A DNA stretch of 40,186 nucleotides from Chitinophagaceae bacterium (GTDB lineage: Bacteria > Bacteroidota > Bacteroidia > Chitinophagales > Chitinophagaceae). The notes under the pieces are model-generated. The model was not told the DNA's origin, did no database searches, and worked only from the letters and a program-made list of their open reading frames with translations. The stretch is from positions 1-40,186 of the forward strand of contig JADKJV010000023.1 in NCBI GenBank assembly GCA_016720825.1, given 5' to 3'. Position 1 is the stretch's first letter. Each line of letters opens with the position of its first letter. Below, in pieces: positions 1 through 9,563 of the stretch. The translations under genes were made by a program, and so were the position numbers.

Positions 1-2
1 AC

Positions 3-785
3 CTGAAAGGGTTTAAGAAGTTACTGGCCAATACGGTGCTGCTCACTTCCCTGCAAACCAGCAAAAAGTCATTGTCGAGCGGGAAATTTGAATTCAATCC
101 GTTTAAATACGGGTTTATTGATACGGCGCTGATTTCATCTGTCACGGCTTTCAACAACAGCCTTTCCTTTAACCGGTTCAGTCCCAAATGGGGTGTTGAC
201 CTGATCAACCAGCGGAACAATTCAAAATCATTGCTCACGTACGGATATGAAACCAACCGGGTAAATGACTGGTACCTGAAATGGCGTAAAAATATCGGCC
301 GTTCGTTTTCCATTTTACTCAATGGTAAAAATGGTAACCGCAGCCTGCTCACGCCGCGTTTTGCCAACCGGAATTATGTGCTTTCATCCTGGTATGCAGA
401 GCCCACGTTTATTTATATCCATGGTACCAAGTTCAGGGTGGTGAGCAGTTATAAATGGGAAAAGAAGAAAAATAAACCGGAATATGGAGGAGAGAAGTCT
501 CTGTCGAATTCGGTGAACCTGGAATCGAAATACAACCTGCTTCATAACAGCTCAATCAATGCCAAATTTATCTTCAATAATATTGATTACAAGTTCCCGG
601 CCAATACAACGGTCAGTTATGTGATGCTGGATGGGTTATTACCGGGTAAGAACTTTATCTGGTCGCTGGGCTTTACCAAAAGGCTGATGAATAACCTGGA
701 TTTGAATATACAGTATGATGGGCGGAAAGCGGGCATTGCGCCGGTGGTGCATACGGGGAGGGCGTCGTTGACTGCATTGTTTTAA
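3..785 (+). CDS. Probable outer-membrane beta-barrel protein, C-terminal part (5' truncated)
   Basis: The frame is open from the left edge of the window, so the true start lies outside. A GTG at 36 is internal to this open frame and is not a convincing start. About 260 residues are visible. They are rich in alternating aromatic and polar residues (for example YVLSSWYAEPTFIYIHGTKF and NLDLNIQYDGRK), a pattern typical of transmembrane beta-strands, and the protein ends in Phe, as many outer-membrane proteins do. I do not recognise a named family; it could be the end of a large TonB-receptor-like or other barrel protein. It converges on ychF across an inverted repeat. Confidence 0.6.
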   Translation: MKGFKKLLANTVLLTSLQTSKKSLSSGKFEFNPFKYGFIDTALISSVTAFNNSLSFNRFSPKWGVDLINQRNNSKSLLTYGYETNRVNDWYLKWRKNIGRSFSILLNGKNGNRSLLTPRFANRNYVLSSWYAEPTFIYIHGTKFRVVSSYKWEKKKNKPEYGGEKSLSNSVNLESKYNLLHNSSINAKFIFNNIDYKFPANTTVSYVMLDGLLPGKNFIWSLGFTKRLMNNLDLNIQYDGRKAGIAPVVHTGRASLTALF

Positions 786-803
786 GTAAATACAGAATAC
801 AAA

Positions 804-870
804 ACCACAAAGGGCACAAAGGGTTTAACTATTGTGGCCTTTGTGTATTTCCTTTGTGCACTTTGTGGTA
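804..870. repeat. CACAAAG-type inverted repeat, copy 1
   Basis: The left arm has two 9-base units of the form NNCACAAAG (ACCACAAAG, GGCACAAAG). The right arm carries their complements (CTTTGTGCA, CTTTGTGGT) plus an extra GGCCTTTGTG unit. It fills nearly all of the gap between two convergent genes. The outer ends pair as ACCACAAAG/CTTTGTGGT. Confidence 0.9.
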
Positions 871-878
871 AAAAAAAC

Positions 879-1976
879 TTACACATTAAAGCGAAAATGC
901 ATCACATCCCCATCCTTCACCACATAATCCTTTCCTTCAATTCGTAATTTACCCGCTTCCCTGCAGGCCGCTTCAGAGCCATAGCTGATGAAATCTTCAT
1001 AAGCGATTACTTCCGCTTTAATAAATCCTTTTTCAAAATCGGTGTGGATGACGCTGGCAGCAGCAGGCGCTTTCCAGCCCTGGTGGATTGTCCAGGCCCT
1101 TACTTCCTGTACGCCGGCAGTGAAATAAGTATATAAATTGAGTAGTTTGTAAGCAGAGTGGATAAGGCGGTCGAGTGCCGGTTCTTCCATTTTATATTCT
1201 TCCATGAAAAGCGCTTTATCATCTGGATTGTCCATTTCGGCAATCTGCGCTTCGATGTTATTATTCATGATGATCACCTGGGCATCTTCATTTTTAACTG
1301 CTTCGATCAGCTGGGCAGAATATTTGTTGCCGGTATGCATGGAGGCTTCGTCCACGTTGGCCACATATAAAACCGGTTTGTCGGTCAGCAGGAACAAATC
1401 AGCAATGGTTGATTTATCATCTTTGGTTAAACCCAGTTCCCGGATACTTTTCCCTTTTTCCAGTTGGGCTTTGCATTGCAGAAGCACATCCAGTTCGTGT
1501 TTGAGCTTTGTATCTGTGCGGGCCAGTTTTTCTGTTTTAGAAAGTTTGCGCTCCACACTGTCGAGGTCTTTCAGCTGGAGTTCAGTTTCGATAATTTCCT
1601 TATCACTTACCGGGTTGATAGCTCCTTCATCACGCAGGATGTTCTCATCTTCAAAACAGCGTACCACGTGGATGATGGCATCTACTTCCCGGATATTCCC
1701 AAGGAATTTATTACCCAGTCCTTCGCCTTTGCTGGCGCCGCGTACAAGCCCTGCGATATCCACAATTTCAATCTGTGTGGGTACGATGCGGTTGGGCTTC
1801 ACGAATTCTGCCAGTTTGTTCAAACGGGGATCCGGAACATCTACCAGTCCCACGTTGGGATCAATGGTGCAAAAGCGGTAATTGCTGGCCTGCGCTTTGG
1901 CGCTGCTGCTAACCGCATTAAAGAGAGTTGATTTACCAACGTTGGGAAGACCCACAATACCTGCCTGTAAAGCCAT
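879..1976 (-). CDS. ychF: Redox-regulated ATPase YchF (Obg-like GTPase family)
   Basis: YchF is a cytosolic Obg-family P-loop NTPase that prefers ATP and associates with ribosomes. The 365-residue length is typical. The P-loop GLPNVGKST is at residues 9-17, the G3 motif DIAG at 73-76, and the YchF-specific G4 variant NVDE (in place of NKxD) at 207-210; NVDE explains ATP preference in the family. The C-terminus (about 280-365) is the TGS domain. The ATG at 1976 is preceded about 20 bases upstream by a TATCTTTG promoter box. The gene is intact and is a core housekeeping gene. Confidence 0.97.
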   Translation of the reverse strand: MALQAGIVGLPNVGKSTLFNAVSSSAKAQASNYRFCTIDPNVGLVDVPDPRLNKLAEFVKPNRIVPTQIEIVDIAGLVRGASKGEGLGNKFLGNIREVDAIIHVVRCFEDENILRDEGAINPVSDKEIIETELQLKDLDSVERKLSKTEKLARTDTKLKHELDVLLQCKAQLEKGKSIRELGLTKDDKSTIADLFLLTDKPVLYVANVDEASMHTGNKYSAQLIEAVKNEDAQVIIMNNNIEAQIAEMDNPDDKALFMEEYKMEEPALDRLIHSAYKLLNLYTYFTAGVQEVRAWTIHQGWKAPAAASVIHTDFEKGFIKAEVIAYEDFISYGSEAACREAGKLRIEGKDYVVKDGDVMHFRFNV

Positions 1977-1995
1977 AATTGAATTTTTCGAGGCG

Positions 1996-2003
1996 CAAAG
2001 ATA
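1996..2003 (-). promoter_or_regulatory. Bacteroidota -7 box for ychF
   Basis: TATCTTTG on the minus strand matches the Bacteroidota -7 consensus TAnnTTTG and lies 19 bases upstream of the ychF ATG. No clear -33 TTTG element is visible. Confidence 0.55.
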
Positions 2004-2063
2004 AGGGTTCGCGGCCGGATGATTTTTGAAGATGAAAGTTTAACTTAGGCCAAACTTAACCGC

Positions 2064-3496
2064 ATGGCACTGAGCAGGATTTGGGCCGCTTTTATCATTA
2101 TTGCCCTTCTGACCGCTACTTATAAGTTTGCTTTCCAGCCCGGACAGGAAAAAATCCTGAGCAGCCTCGTTACCGGGAAAAATACAGATACAGTCTCCAC
2201 CCGGATCCTCGATTCAGCCAGTTTGCCGGCTTCTGTGCACCAGCAATTACTGGTGGATAAACAGGCCATTTGGGATAAAGAGCGGGTATTTAAGCTCGAT
2301 GCGGGCCGGTATGAAGCGTACAGACTGCTGCCAACCAACGGCATTTTTGATACCTGTAAAGGTGCCGTGGATATCTGTATCGGCTTGATCGGGATCATGG
2401 CTTTGTTCATGGGTTTCATGAGTATTGCCGACAAAGCCGGCGGGGTTCGGTTCCTGTCAAGGATTATCGGGCCGTTCTTCTCAAAGATATTCCCGGATAT
2501 TCCCAAAGGCCATCCGGCGATGGGACATATGGTGATGAATTTCTCTGCGAACATCATGGGATTGGATAATGCAGCCACACCATTTGGTATAAAAGCCATG
2601 GAAAGCCTTCAGGAAATCAATCCGGATAAAGAAAGGGCTTCCAATTCACAGATTATGTTCCTGTGTCTGCATGCGTCGGGTTTGACGCTGATACCAGTGG
2701 CTATTATTGCTGCTCGTGCATCGTTGAAACATCCTTCTGCCAATGCCACAGAGATTTTTATCCCCTGTATGATTGCCACGTTTGTTGCTACAGTCGCGGC
2801 ATTGCTGGTTGTATCCATTAAGCAGCGAATAAACCTGTTCCAGGCAACAATCCTGGCCTGGGTGGGAGGGATTTCCATTTTCCTCGGCGGGTTGGTTTAT
2901 TTCCTGACTAAAATGAGTACGGAGGGACTGCAATCTGTATCAGGCAATATCAGCAATGGTTTGATTCTGCTGATTTTCCTGGCGATTGTATTAGGCGGTC
3001 TCTATAAAAAGGTCAATATTTTCGATGCATTTGTGGAAGGGGCCAAAGGCGGATTTGAAACTGCGGTTAAAATCATTCCATACCTCGTAGGTATGCTGGT
3101 TGCCATCAGCCTGCTTCGCAACAGCGGCACATTTGAAGTAATTATAGACGGTATAAAGCATCTATTCTCTGCCACCGGCACGGATACCCGTTTTGTGGAC
3201 GGCCTTCCCACGGCGCTCATAAAGCCTTTAAGCGGCAGCGGTGCCAGGGCATGATGATTGACACCATGAATGCAGCCAGTACAGCCTGGGTTTCCGGTGC
3301 TGATACATTTGCAGGCCGCCTGGCCTGTATCCTGCAGGGATCTTCTGATACCACTTTCTACGTCGTAGCCGTTTATTTCGGTGCAGTAGGCATCAAGAAC
3401 ACACGGTATGCGATTGGGGCGATGTTGCTGGCGGATCTCGTCGGGATTATCACTTCGGTGGTGTTGTGTTATCTGTTCTTTGGAGGAAGTGTGTAG
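2064..3496 (+). pseudogene. SpmA/SpmB-like nucleoside-recognition (Gate) domain membrane protein, frameshifted
   Basis: This is a polytopic inner-membrane protein with two Gate/nucleoside-recognition domains, a fusion equivalent to SpmA plus SpmB; the transported substrate is unknown. SpmA-like features lie around residues 105-200 (NFSANIMGLDNAATPFGIKA). The SpmB-like half follows, with SGSGAR and then MMIDTM and QGSSDTTFYV, a well-conserved block. The frame breaks at about 3248: codons GGT-GCC-AGG-GCA are followed by TGA at 3252-3254, while the rest continues from ATG at 3251 in the -1 frame to 3496. Adding one G to the GGG run restores SGSGARGMMID and gives about 477 residues. A natural split with ATGA coupling is possible but would cut a conserved motif. 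Confidence 0.85.
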
Positions 3497-3504
3497 TTTC
3501 TAAT

Positions 3505-3776
3505 GTTGGAGGTTGGAGGTTGGAAGTTGGAGGTTGAACCCGACAGATCGACGAGTCTTTAATCGTTGGAATGTTGGATTGTTGGAGAGTTGGAATGTTC
3601 TGTAATCCGAAGTGTTCCTCTCAATAAGTTACTCTCCGATAAACGGAGTGTTTTAATCTGTAAAGTCTTTTCGAATAAATGAACAATCCAACTCTCCAAC
3701 AATCCAACATTCCAACAAAGAAGGAGTCTTCGATCTTTCGGGTACAACCTCCAACTTCCAACCTCCAACCTGCAAC
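3505..3776. repeat. Large inverted repeat of 7-base TTGG units (two 96-base arms)
   Basis: The left arm is 3505-3600 and the right arm 3681-3776, with an 80-base spacer. Each arm contains an outer run of units such as TTGGAGG and TTGGAAG, a 30-40 base non-repeat linker (GAACCCGA.../GTACCCGA... on the same reading), and an inner run of TTGGAAT, TTGGATT and TTGGAGA units. Apart from scattered mismatches in the linker, the arms are nearly perfect reverse complements over their whole length. With the terminator at 3777-3811 it accounts for most of the 336-base gap between two convergent genes. Short open frames across it are fortuitous. Confidence 0.93.
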
Positions 3777-3811
3777 AAAAAAAAGAGGCCACTCTTTCAA
3801 GCGACCTCTTT
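3777..3811 (-). terminator. Rho-independent terminator of the susCD operon
   Basis: On the minus strand a 12-bp stem (AAAGAGGTCGCT paired with AGAGTGGCCTCTTT, two G-T pairs, 6-base loop) is followed at once by eight T. It lies 22 bases beyond the stop of the DUF4397 gene, which suits the end of the SusC-SusD-DUF4397 transcript. Confidence 0.85.
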
Positions 3812-3832
3812 CTATTGTTGAACTTGCTTTTA

Positions 3833-4576
3833 TCAATTACTCGAGAACGACGACAGCGTCCTGATAAACGTACCTGATGTGGCTGCGTAAGCACCGCGGT
3901 AAACGAGTGTGTAGCTGCGTTTACGTACGGGGTTGAAGCCATTCAGTGTTGCCAGGTTCGTGGTTGTACCGGTTGCCCTTACATACAAAGTATCTACTAA
4001 AGAAGATGCATATGAAATGTAGTTGGTAACGCCGGTGATAGGAACATTCACGAATGCGTTTGCGTTTCTTTTAACAGAGAAAATATCCACGTTCGGAACT
4101 GCAACACGGGAGAAGCTGATGTTTGCAAAACGAACACGGGCTGTGGTATCATCAGGGATGATGATATCGTTTTTAACTGTCATCTGTTTGGCAGCATTCA
4201 CTGTATCAAATAAGAATACAGTATAGTTCCCACCTGCCTGGAAATTCTCAGCAAATGACATGGGGTTCTGGGTTGTAGCTGTTAAAGTGTCCTTTATCAG
4301 GAAAGCCCTGAATCCCGCTGTGATTGCGAAGTCAGAAGGGGTGGAGGGAAACGTACCGCCATAAGCCAGTGCAGTACCGGTTACTGGTGTTCCATCCACG
4401 TACACATAATTACGGGCAGCACCCAATACGCCGTTATATACCTGCACCAGGGATTTGTTGCTGTAATCATAACTTTCTTTGGCAACTTGTTGCCCTTTTT
4501 CCTTCCTGCAGGACATAACCAGCAGGCTGGCGGCCAGCATCACAGCACAGGGAAATATGATTTTGTTCAGTTTCAT
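3833..4576 (-). CDS. DUF4397 domain-containing lipoprotein
   Basis: A 247-residue exported lipoprotein: basic N-terminus, hydrophobic stretch, and a lipobox ending in Cys23 (LVMSC), so it is likely anchored in the outer membrane. The body has DUF4397-like beta-sandwich features: a first segment with VQVYNGVLGAARNYVYVDG (about 45-65) and a second with VRFANISF and VDIF (about 148-170), in the usual two-repeat pattern. It starts 24 bases after susD and is the last gene of the SusC-SusD operon, so it is probably an accessory surface binding protein of that uptake system. The ligand is unknown. Confidence 0.85.
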   Translation of the reverse strand: MKLNKIIFPCAVMLAASLLVMSCRKEKGQQVAKESYDYSNKSLVQVYNGVLGAARNYVYVDGTPVTGTALAYGGTFPSTPSDFAITAGFRAFLIKDTLTATTQNPMSFAENFQAGGNYTVFLFDTVNAAKQMTVKNDIIIPDDTTARVRFANISFSRVAVPNVDIFSVKRNANAFVNVPITGVTNYISYASSLVDTLYVRATGTTTNLATLNGFNPVRKRSYTLVYRGAYAATSGTFIRTLSSFSSN

Positions 4577-4600
4577 AATAGTCAGTTTTCAGATTAATAA

Positions 4601-6271
4601 TTATGGCTGTGAGAACCAGGTTTCTTTTGTATGGTAATCATTGTTTGTCGGATAAGCACCAATTGCAGTCAGAGCCGGTATGTTATACAGGTACTCTGAG
4701 TTGTAACGGGGCCTGCAACGATAAACCAGTTTACCCAGGTTGCCGCTGAAAAGGCTTGAGCCGGAAGGAGGTGTGAAGCCGGGATATACCTGCTGGCCGG
4801 TAGCCGGATCCAGGTTGGTATAATGGTAACGGCGCATATCACACCAAACATCCTGGATACCCCAGCCATACATAGCAATGTATTTCTGGCACATGATGCG
4901 GGTCAGTGTCATACCAGCAGGTGAAGCCGGAACAATATTCACATCAGCCAGGTAAGCGGCTTTGGTGGCAGGTGTAATTACATTGGCAACAGGAACGTTT
5001 GTTGCGAATCCGGTTGACAGCATATCAAAACTCAGGCTGATACCATTGATATAATCATTACGGGCAGTCGTGGGATCACCCATACGTAAAGCAGCTTCTG
5101 CTTTGATGAACTGCATTTCAGATGCAGTCATAATCGGGAATTCAGCATCATTGCGGAAAATATAACGGCCACCTTCGGGGTTTAAATAACCAACAGATCC
5201 GTAAAGAGTACCTGAAAAACTTCCGGGCTGGTCAGCAGTAACAAGACCGCTGGTGCCTAACCAGGGAGTGATTCCCTTGAAAGTACCATTGGGATTTTCG
5301 CGCAGGATATACCAGCGGCGGGGGTCAGCCACACCTGTGAATACAAGGGGATTGGCTCCGCTCATCATATCTGCAATAAATGCTGACTGGCGGATACCGG
5401 TATTGGTATTATTCACGTTACCACGGCCGGCACCGAAATAGTTCATCGTACCGGTGATACCCGTGTTCTGGAATTTAGCTGTGATGTTATCAGCGTTCGT
5501 TGCGCAGGAAAGGTTTGCATAATTATAAGCCTGTGATGCCTGGTATGTGCTCTTGTTATGCTGGTAAGCATATAAGCGGGCGAGGATACCATACACGAAT
5601 TTTTTCCATTTGCCTTTATCTCCTTTGTTAAAGAAGAAATCGCTGTTGGTGAAATTCGCGGCATTCTGGTTGCCGTCAGTCCTGTTCAGGTAAGAGAGGG
5701 CACTGTTACAGGTAGATACAACAGAGTCATATATTTCTGCCTGACCCTGGTAGGTAAACTGCTGCAAATCCTGGTTAAATGCATCGCGGAGGATGATATC
5801 TCCGTATTCATTGGCAGCTTCAAACAAAGTCCATGCACGCAGTGCGAGAGCCGCACCTACGAAATCCCATTTTTCTTCTTCAGTACCCCAGGTCACAATC
5901 CTGTTCAGGTTCTGTCCCATACCATAATAATGTGCAGCCCACATAGAACCCATGTTATCGCTGGCATCCGTGGTTCCACCCATTTTATCATACTGGCTGG
6001 TACCATTGGCGGCAGTACCGGTGTTATAAGTGCCCCAGAACTGGATATAGCGGCCGATCAGGAGACCATCACCGCAAAGTCCGTATGCACTACCAGCGGC
6101 AGAAGAGCTGCCGGTAATGCTGCCTATGAGACTGGGGAAAATTTGTTCTACAGGCTGGCGAACGTTCGCGTTGGGGTTCTGGTAAGCATCTTCCAGTTTC
6201 TTTGCACAGGAACTGAATGTGAGCGCCCCAATAAGTACCGTAGCGGCCATTTTGTTAAAACTCAGTTTCAT
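4601..6271 (-). CDS. SusD/RagB-family nutrient-binding outer-membrane lipoprotein
   Basis: A surface lipoprotein that captures substrate and acts as the lid of its SusC partner. It has 556 residues and a signal peptide ending in the lipobox Cys22 (TFSSC). Helical TPR-like segments typical of SusD occur throughout, for example YGMGQNLNRIV, ALALRAWTLFEAANEYGDI and FIKAEAALRMGD. The N-terminal pattern (KLEDAYQNPN) and C-terminal YPTNNDYHTKETWF fit the SusD-like_2 subgroup, often annotated as SusD/RagB family nutrient-binding lipoprotein. It begins 20 bases after the susC stop, so the two are co-transcribed. The sequence does not tell which glycan or peptide is bound. Confidence 0.93.
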   Translation of the reverse strand: MKLSFNKMAATVLIGALTFSSCAKKLEDAYQNPNANVRQPVEQIFPSLIGSITGSSSAAGSAYGLCGDGLLIGRYIQFWGTYNTGTAANGTSQYDKMGGTTDASDNMGSMWAAHYYGMGQNLNRIVTWGTEEEKWDFVGAALALRAWTLFEAANEYGDIILRDAFNQDLQQFTYQGQAEIYDSVVSTCNSALSYLNRTDGNQNAANFTNSDFFFNKGDKGKWKKFVYGILARLYAYQHNKSTYQASQAYNYANLSCATNADNITAKFQNTGITGTMNYFGAGRGNVNNTNTGIRQSAFIADMMSGANPLVFTGVADPRRWYILRENPNGTFKGITPWLGTSGLVTADQPGSFSGTLYGSVGYLNPEGGRYIFRNDAEFPIMTASEMQFIKAEAALRMGDPTTARNDYINGISLSFDMLSTGFATNVPVANVITPATKAAYLADVNIVPASPAGMTLTRIMCQKYIAMYGWGIQDVWCDMRRYHYTNLDPATGQQVYPGFTPPSGSSLFSGNLGKLVYRCRPRYNSEYLYNIPALTAIGAYPTNNDYHTKETWFSQP

Positions 6272-6291
6272 AATTATTTTGTTTTAATCAA

Positions 6292-9200
6292 TTATTTAAA
6301 GGTTGCTTTCAGTCCAAAGTTTACTGCACGTGGTGTGGGTAAGCTGCCATAATCAAAGGCGAAACCACCAATACCACTGCCACCGGCTGTGTTACCATTC
6401 ACTGCAGGATCAGCTCCGCGGTAATTGGTCAGCAGCACGAGGTCGTTTGCTGTAACAAAGAGACCCAGTGAGTTTACAAACTTTGTGCGTTTCAGCATAC
6501 TCTGGGGGAATGTATAGTTCAGTGTGATATCACGCAGGCGGAACCAGTTTACATCATGCTGTACAAACTCTTCTTCAGGCATGGCAGTATAATAACCCTG
6601 CTGGAAGTAAGGAATAACTGAAATAGTATTTACAGTAGGATTTGATGAATTCTGTAAACCATCCTGCAGTACACCCTGGATCACACGTGGTTTCTCACGG
6701 TCAGCTGTACGAACGCTTTTGCCCTGGAGGGTCAGGTACATTTCTGTACCGTTAAATACATCGCCGCCTACTTTCAGATCCCACAGGAAACTGAGTGACC
6801 AGTTGCGGTAGCGGAAGTTATTTGTCCAACCTACAGTGAAATCAGGATTACGGTCACCGATCACAGTGAATGTACCTTCTACTACAGGTAAGCCTGTTGA
6901 AGGATTAATCAGCACCTGGCCGGCTGTATTACGCATGTAATGGAAGCCGGTAATAGTTGTAGTCGGGCTGTTTCGGATCAAACCACCGCGGGCGTTACCA
7001 TACAGCCATGTATCTGCGATATAATATTCGTAAGCAATGGCTTCAGGCAGTTTCAGCACTTCACTCCAGCTGCGGTTAAAGTTAAAGCGCATGTTCCACT
7101 TGAAGTCTTTTTTGCGGATGGGAGCGAAGTCAGTCACAACTTCCACACCCTGGTTACGGGTAGAGGCAGCATTCTGTGTATTCAGGATAAATCCTGTAGC
7201 GTAGCTGGCCCTGTAACCCTGGCTGATCTGGTCAGTACAAAGTGTATTATAATAAGCCACGTCGAAGCTGATCAGGTTATTCAGCAGGCGAAGTTCACCA
7301 CCGATTTCATATGTTTTTTGTCTTTCAGGACCAAGCAGCGGGTTATTATTGTCAAATCCATAAGAATAGATAAGTCCAACGTTGCTGCTGGTAAAGTTGT
7401 TTACAAAAACTGACTGGTTCTTGTAAGGGTCAGCCAGACGGGCTGTACTGGCCAGTGAAGTACGCAGTTTAAAGTAGTTGATCAGTTTGCCTTTCATCTT
7501 CGGGAAGATGTCGGATACGATCGCACTCAAACTGAATCCGGGATAGTTGTAATTCCTGTTGATTTTGGGGAATACAGAAGCGGATTCAAAACGGCGTGTA
7601 TAACTCAGGAAGATTACATTGTTATAACTCAGGGCAGCTTCACCAAAATAGGCAAACTGGCGGGAGATATACTGGTTGTATTTTCCAAAGTTATTCTGGA
7701 GCAGGCGTACACGGGTATTTACACGGGTAATGCTGCTGTCGTTACGGGGGCCAACTATCTGGTCGAAATTGGCATCAGTAACAATCTGTCCGTTTTTGTA
7801 CATTTTATTGTTGATGCCAACAGAGTCAACCAGACCAGTACCATAAATGGCAAACATGTCTGTTTCATAATCCTGCCACATCGTTCCCACCATCAGCCTG
7901 GCGCTGAATTTCTTGAAATCTTTTTTTGCAGTAGCTGTGATGGTGTGGTTGTAACCCTGGTATTTCCTCCACCAGTTGTCCTGTGCACCCAAACCACCAT
8001 TTGAAGAACGGGAGCTCAGGTTGGAAAGCGGATGGTAGAATGTATACCCTTCACTTTTATAAGTATCGAAACCGAAACGTCCTGAGATCGTCAGCCATTT
8101 GAACGGAGTCAGGTTCAAACCACCGGAGAAAATCATACGGTTGGTTTTATCTGCAGCGTGGTTACGCATATTATTATACAGGGGATTGTCAATTTCAGCA
8201 TAGGGGTCAGTAGAGAAAATGCTGATTTTGTTTCCTTCTGCATCTTCAAAATGCGTGATGTCGTTATTCACGGGCCAGATATATAAACCGAGCAGGTAAC
8301 CACCGGCACTGCGGAGGGGTTTGCCTGTTTCAGAATGGATGTACTGGAAAGAAGGCGTGAACTCAAGCCATTTGCCGATTTTAGTTGTGTTGGTTACACG
8401 TACATTGTATTTTTTGAAATCGTTACCGGGTACAACCGCTTTCTGGTCGAATAAAGAACCGGTTACTTTGAAACCAACGTTTTTGAAACCTGCATCAGCG
8501 CTGATGTTATGGGTCTGGCTGAAACCGGTACGGAAGAAACTTCCGATATTATCATAACGATTGATGTTGGAAGGATATTTAGGCCCGAAATAGCTGCCGG
8601 AAGTGGCACTGAAAATATTACCGGGTACACCGTTTGAACCGGGACCGTAATCATTATTCAGGGGAGCTGTACGGGTAACATCCTGTACGCGGAAGCTGTT
8701 ATCATAAGAGAAAGAAACTTTACCAGCTTGTGCTTTTTTCGTGGAGATCACGATCGCACCGGAGCTGGCCTGGCTGCCGTAAAGCGCGGTGGCTTCAGGG
8801 CCTTTCAGTACAGTAACTGATTCGATATCGTTGGGGTTTAAGTCAGCGATACGGTTTGTATAGTCGTTATTCCGGTTCGGGCGGTCAGATGCCAGACCGA
8901 TACCGGTACCACCATTTGACGTTTCGTTGATGGTGGAGTTATCCAGGATAATACCATCTACAACAAACAGGGGCTGGTTACTTAATGACAGTGAGTTGAA
9001 ACCTCTTAATACAATAGAAGAAGAGGCGCCGGCCTGACCGGTTGTGGGGGTTACAGTTAAACCTGCAACGCGGCCCTGTAAACTGTTCAGGATATTTTCC
9101 CGCTGTGTTTCCGCGATGTCTTTACCGGAAACCCCTTGCGCCGAATAACCCAAAGAACGTGGGCTTCTTTTGATATCCATTGCGGTTACCACTACTTCAC

Positions 9201-9516
9201 CCATGGTGTTATCAGCTGTTTTCAGACTGATACCAACAGTATTACCCGTTCCGGGTTTTACTTCCATAGTCTGGTACCCCACATAAGTAATCTGAAGGGT
9301 TTCGCCCGGGTTCACCTTAATAGTGAATACCCCTTTGGCGTCGGTTTGGGCGATCTTCCGGGTGCCTTTTACCCGGACCGTCACACCCTGCAAAGGTGTT
9401 TTATTGTCCTCAGACAAAATCGTACCGCTGATGGTTCTTTCCTGCGCCAAAACAGTCATTGGCAGGCAAAGTACCAGCATCGATAATGCCAGGAACAATG
9501 CGAGAGTTTTTCTCAT
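6292..9516 (-). CDS. SusC/RagA-family TonB-linked outer-membrane transporter
   Basis: A TonB-dependent outer-membrane channel that imports the ligand bound by SusD. I chose ATG at 9516 (1074 residues) because it opens a good signal peptide, MRKTLALFLALSMLVLCLPM, with cleavage near VLA|QE at 24/25; the open frame further upstream only translates repeat DNA. Next come a carboxypeptidase-regulatory-like domain (about 28-105, TISGTILSEDNKTPLQGVTV), the TonB/plug region (GEVVVTAMDIKRS, then LQGRVAGLTV, VLRGFNS and PLFVVDG), and a barrel of more than 800 residues ending in FGLKATFK. It is the first gene of the SusC-SusD-DUF4397 operon, next to a DeoR-type regulator. No anti-sigma-factor gene is nearby. 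Confidence 0.95.
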   Translation of the reverse strand: MRKTLALFLALSMLVLCLPMTVLAQERTISGTILSEDNKTPLQGVTVRVKGTRKIAQTDAKGVFTIKVNPGETLQITYVGYQTMEVKPGTGNTVGISLKTADNTMGEVVVTAMDIKRSPRSLGYSAQGVSGKDIAETQRENILNSLQGRVAGLTVTPTTGQAGASSSIVLRGFNSLSLSNQPLFVVDGIILDNSTINETSNGGTGIGLASDRPNRNNDYTNRIADLNPNDIESVTVLKGPEATALYGSQASSGAIVISTKKAQAGKVSFSYDNSFRVQDVTRTAPLNNDYGPGSNGVPGNIFSATSGSYFGPKYPSNINRYDNIGSFFRTGFSQTHNISADAGFKNVGFKVTGSLFDQKAVVPGNDFKKYNVRVTNTTKIGKWLEFTPSFQYIHSETGKPLRSAGGYLLGLYIWPVNNDITHFEDAEGNKISIFSTDPYAEIDNPLYNNMRNHAADKTNRMIFSGGLNLTPFKWLTISGRFGFDTYKSEGYTFYHPLSNLSSRSSNGGLGAQDNWWRKYQGYNHTITATAKKDFKKFSARLMVGTMWQDYETDMFAIYGTGLVDSVGINNKMYKNGQIVTDANFDQIVGPRNDSSITRVNTRVRLLQNNFGKYNQYISRQFAYFGEAALSYNNVIFLSYTRRFESASVFPKINRNYNYPGFSLSAIVSDIFPKMKGKLINYFKLRTSLASTARLADPYKNQSVFVNNFTSSNVGLIYSYGFDNNNPLLGPERQKTYEIGGELRLLNNLISFDVAYYNTLCTDQISQGYRASYATGFILNTQNAASTRNQGVEVVTDFAPIRKKDFKWNMRFNFNRSWSEVLKLPEAIAYEYYIADTWLYGNARGGLIRNSPTTTITGFHYMRNTAGQVLINPSTGLPVVEGTFTVIGDRNPDFTVGWTNNFRYRNWSLSFLWDLKVGGDVFNGTEMYLTLQGKSVRTADREKPRVIQGVLQDGLQNSSNPTVNTISVIPYFQQGYYTAMPEEEFVQHDVNWFRLRDITLNYTFPQSMLKRTKFVNSLGLFVTANDLVLLTNYRGADPAVNGNTAGGSGIGGFAFDYGSLPTPRAVNFGLKATFK

Positions 9517-9563
9517 AGCTGTGTTTTTTGTATAATTAATAAAAGCAGTTCCTAATGTAAATA

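Noticed and set aside
1158..1931. Long open frames antisense to ychF
   Set aside because: Shadows of a conserved gene; no start signals or domains.
3240..3254. Programmed frameshift in the SpmAB-like gene
   Set aside because: The codons GCC-AGG-GCA do not allow re-pairing in the -1 frame; a simple indel is more economical.
3505..3776. CRISPR array
   Set aside because: Repeat units are only 7 or 9 bases, have no unique spacers of regular length, are inverted rather than direct, and no cas gene is present.
3559..3942. Open frames on both strands across the TTGG arrays
   Set aside because: Their residues come from the 7-base repeats and the end of the DUF4397 gene; there is no start context or protein-like sequence.
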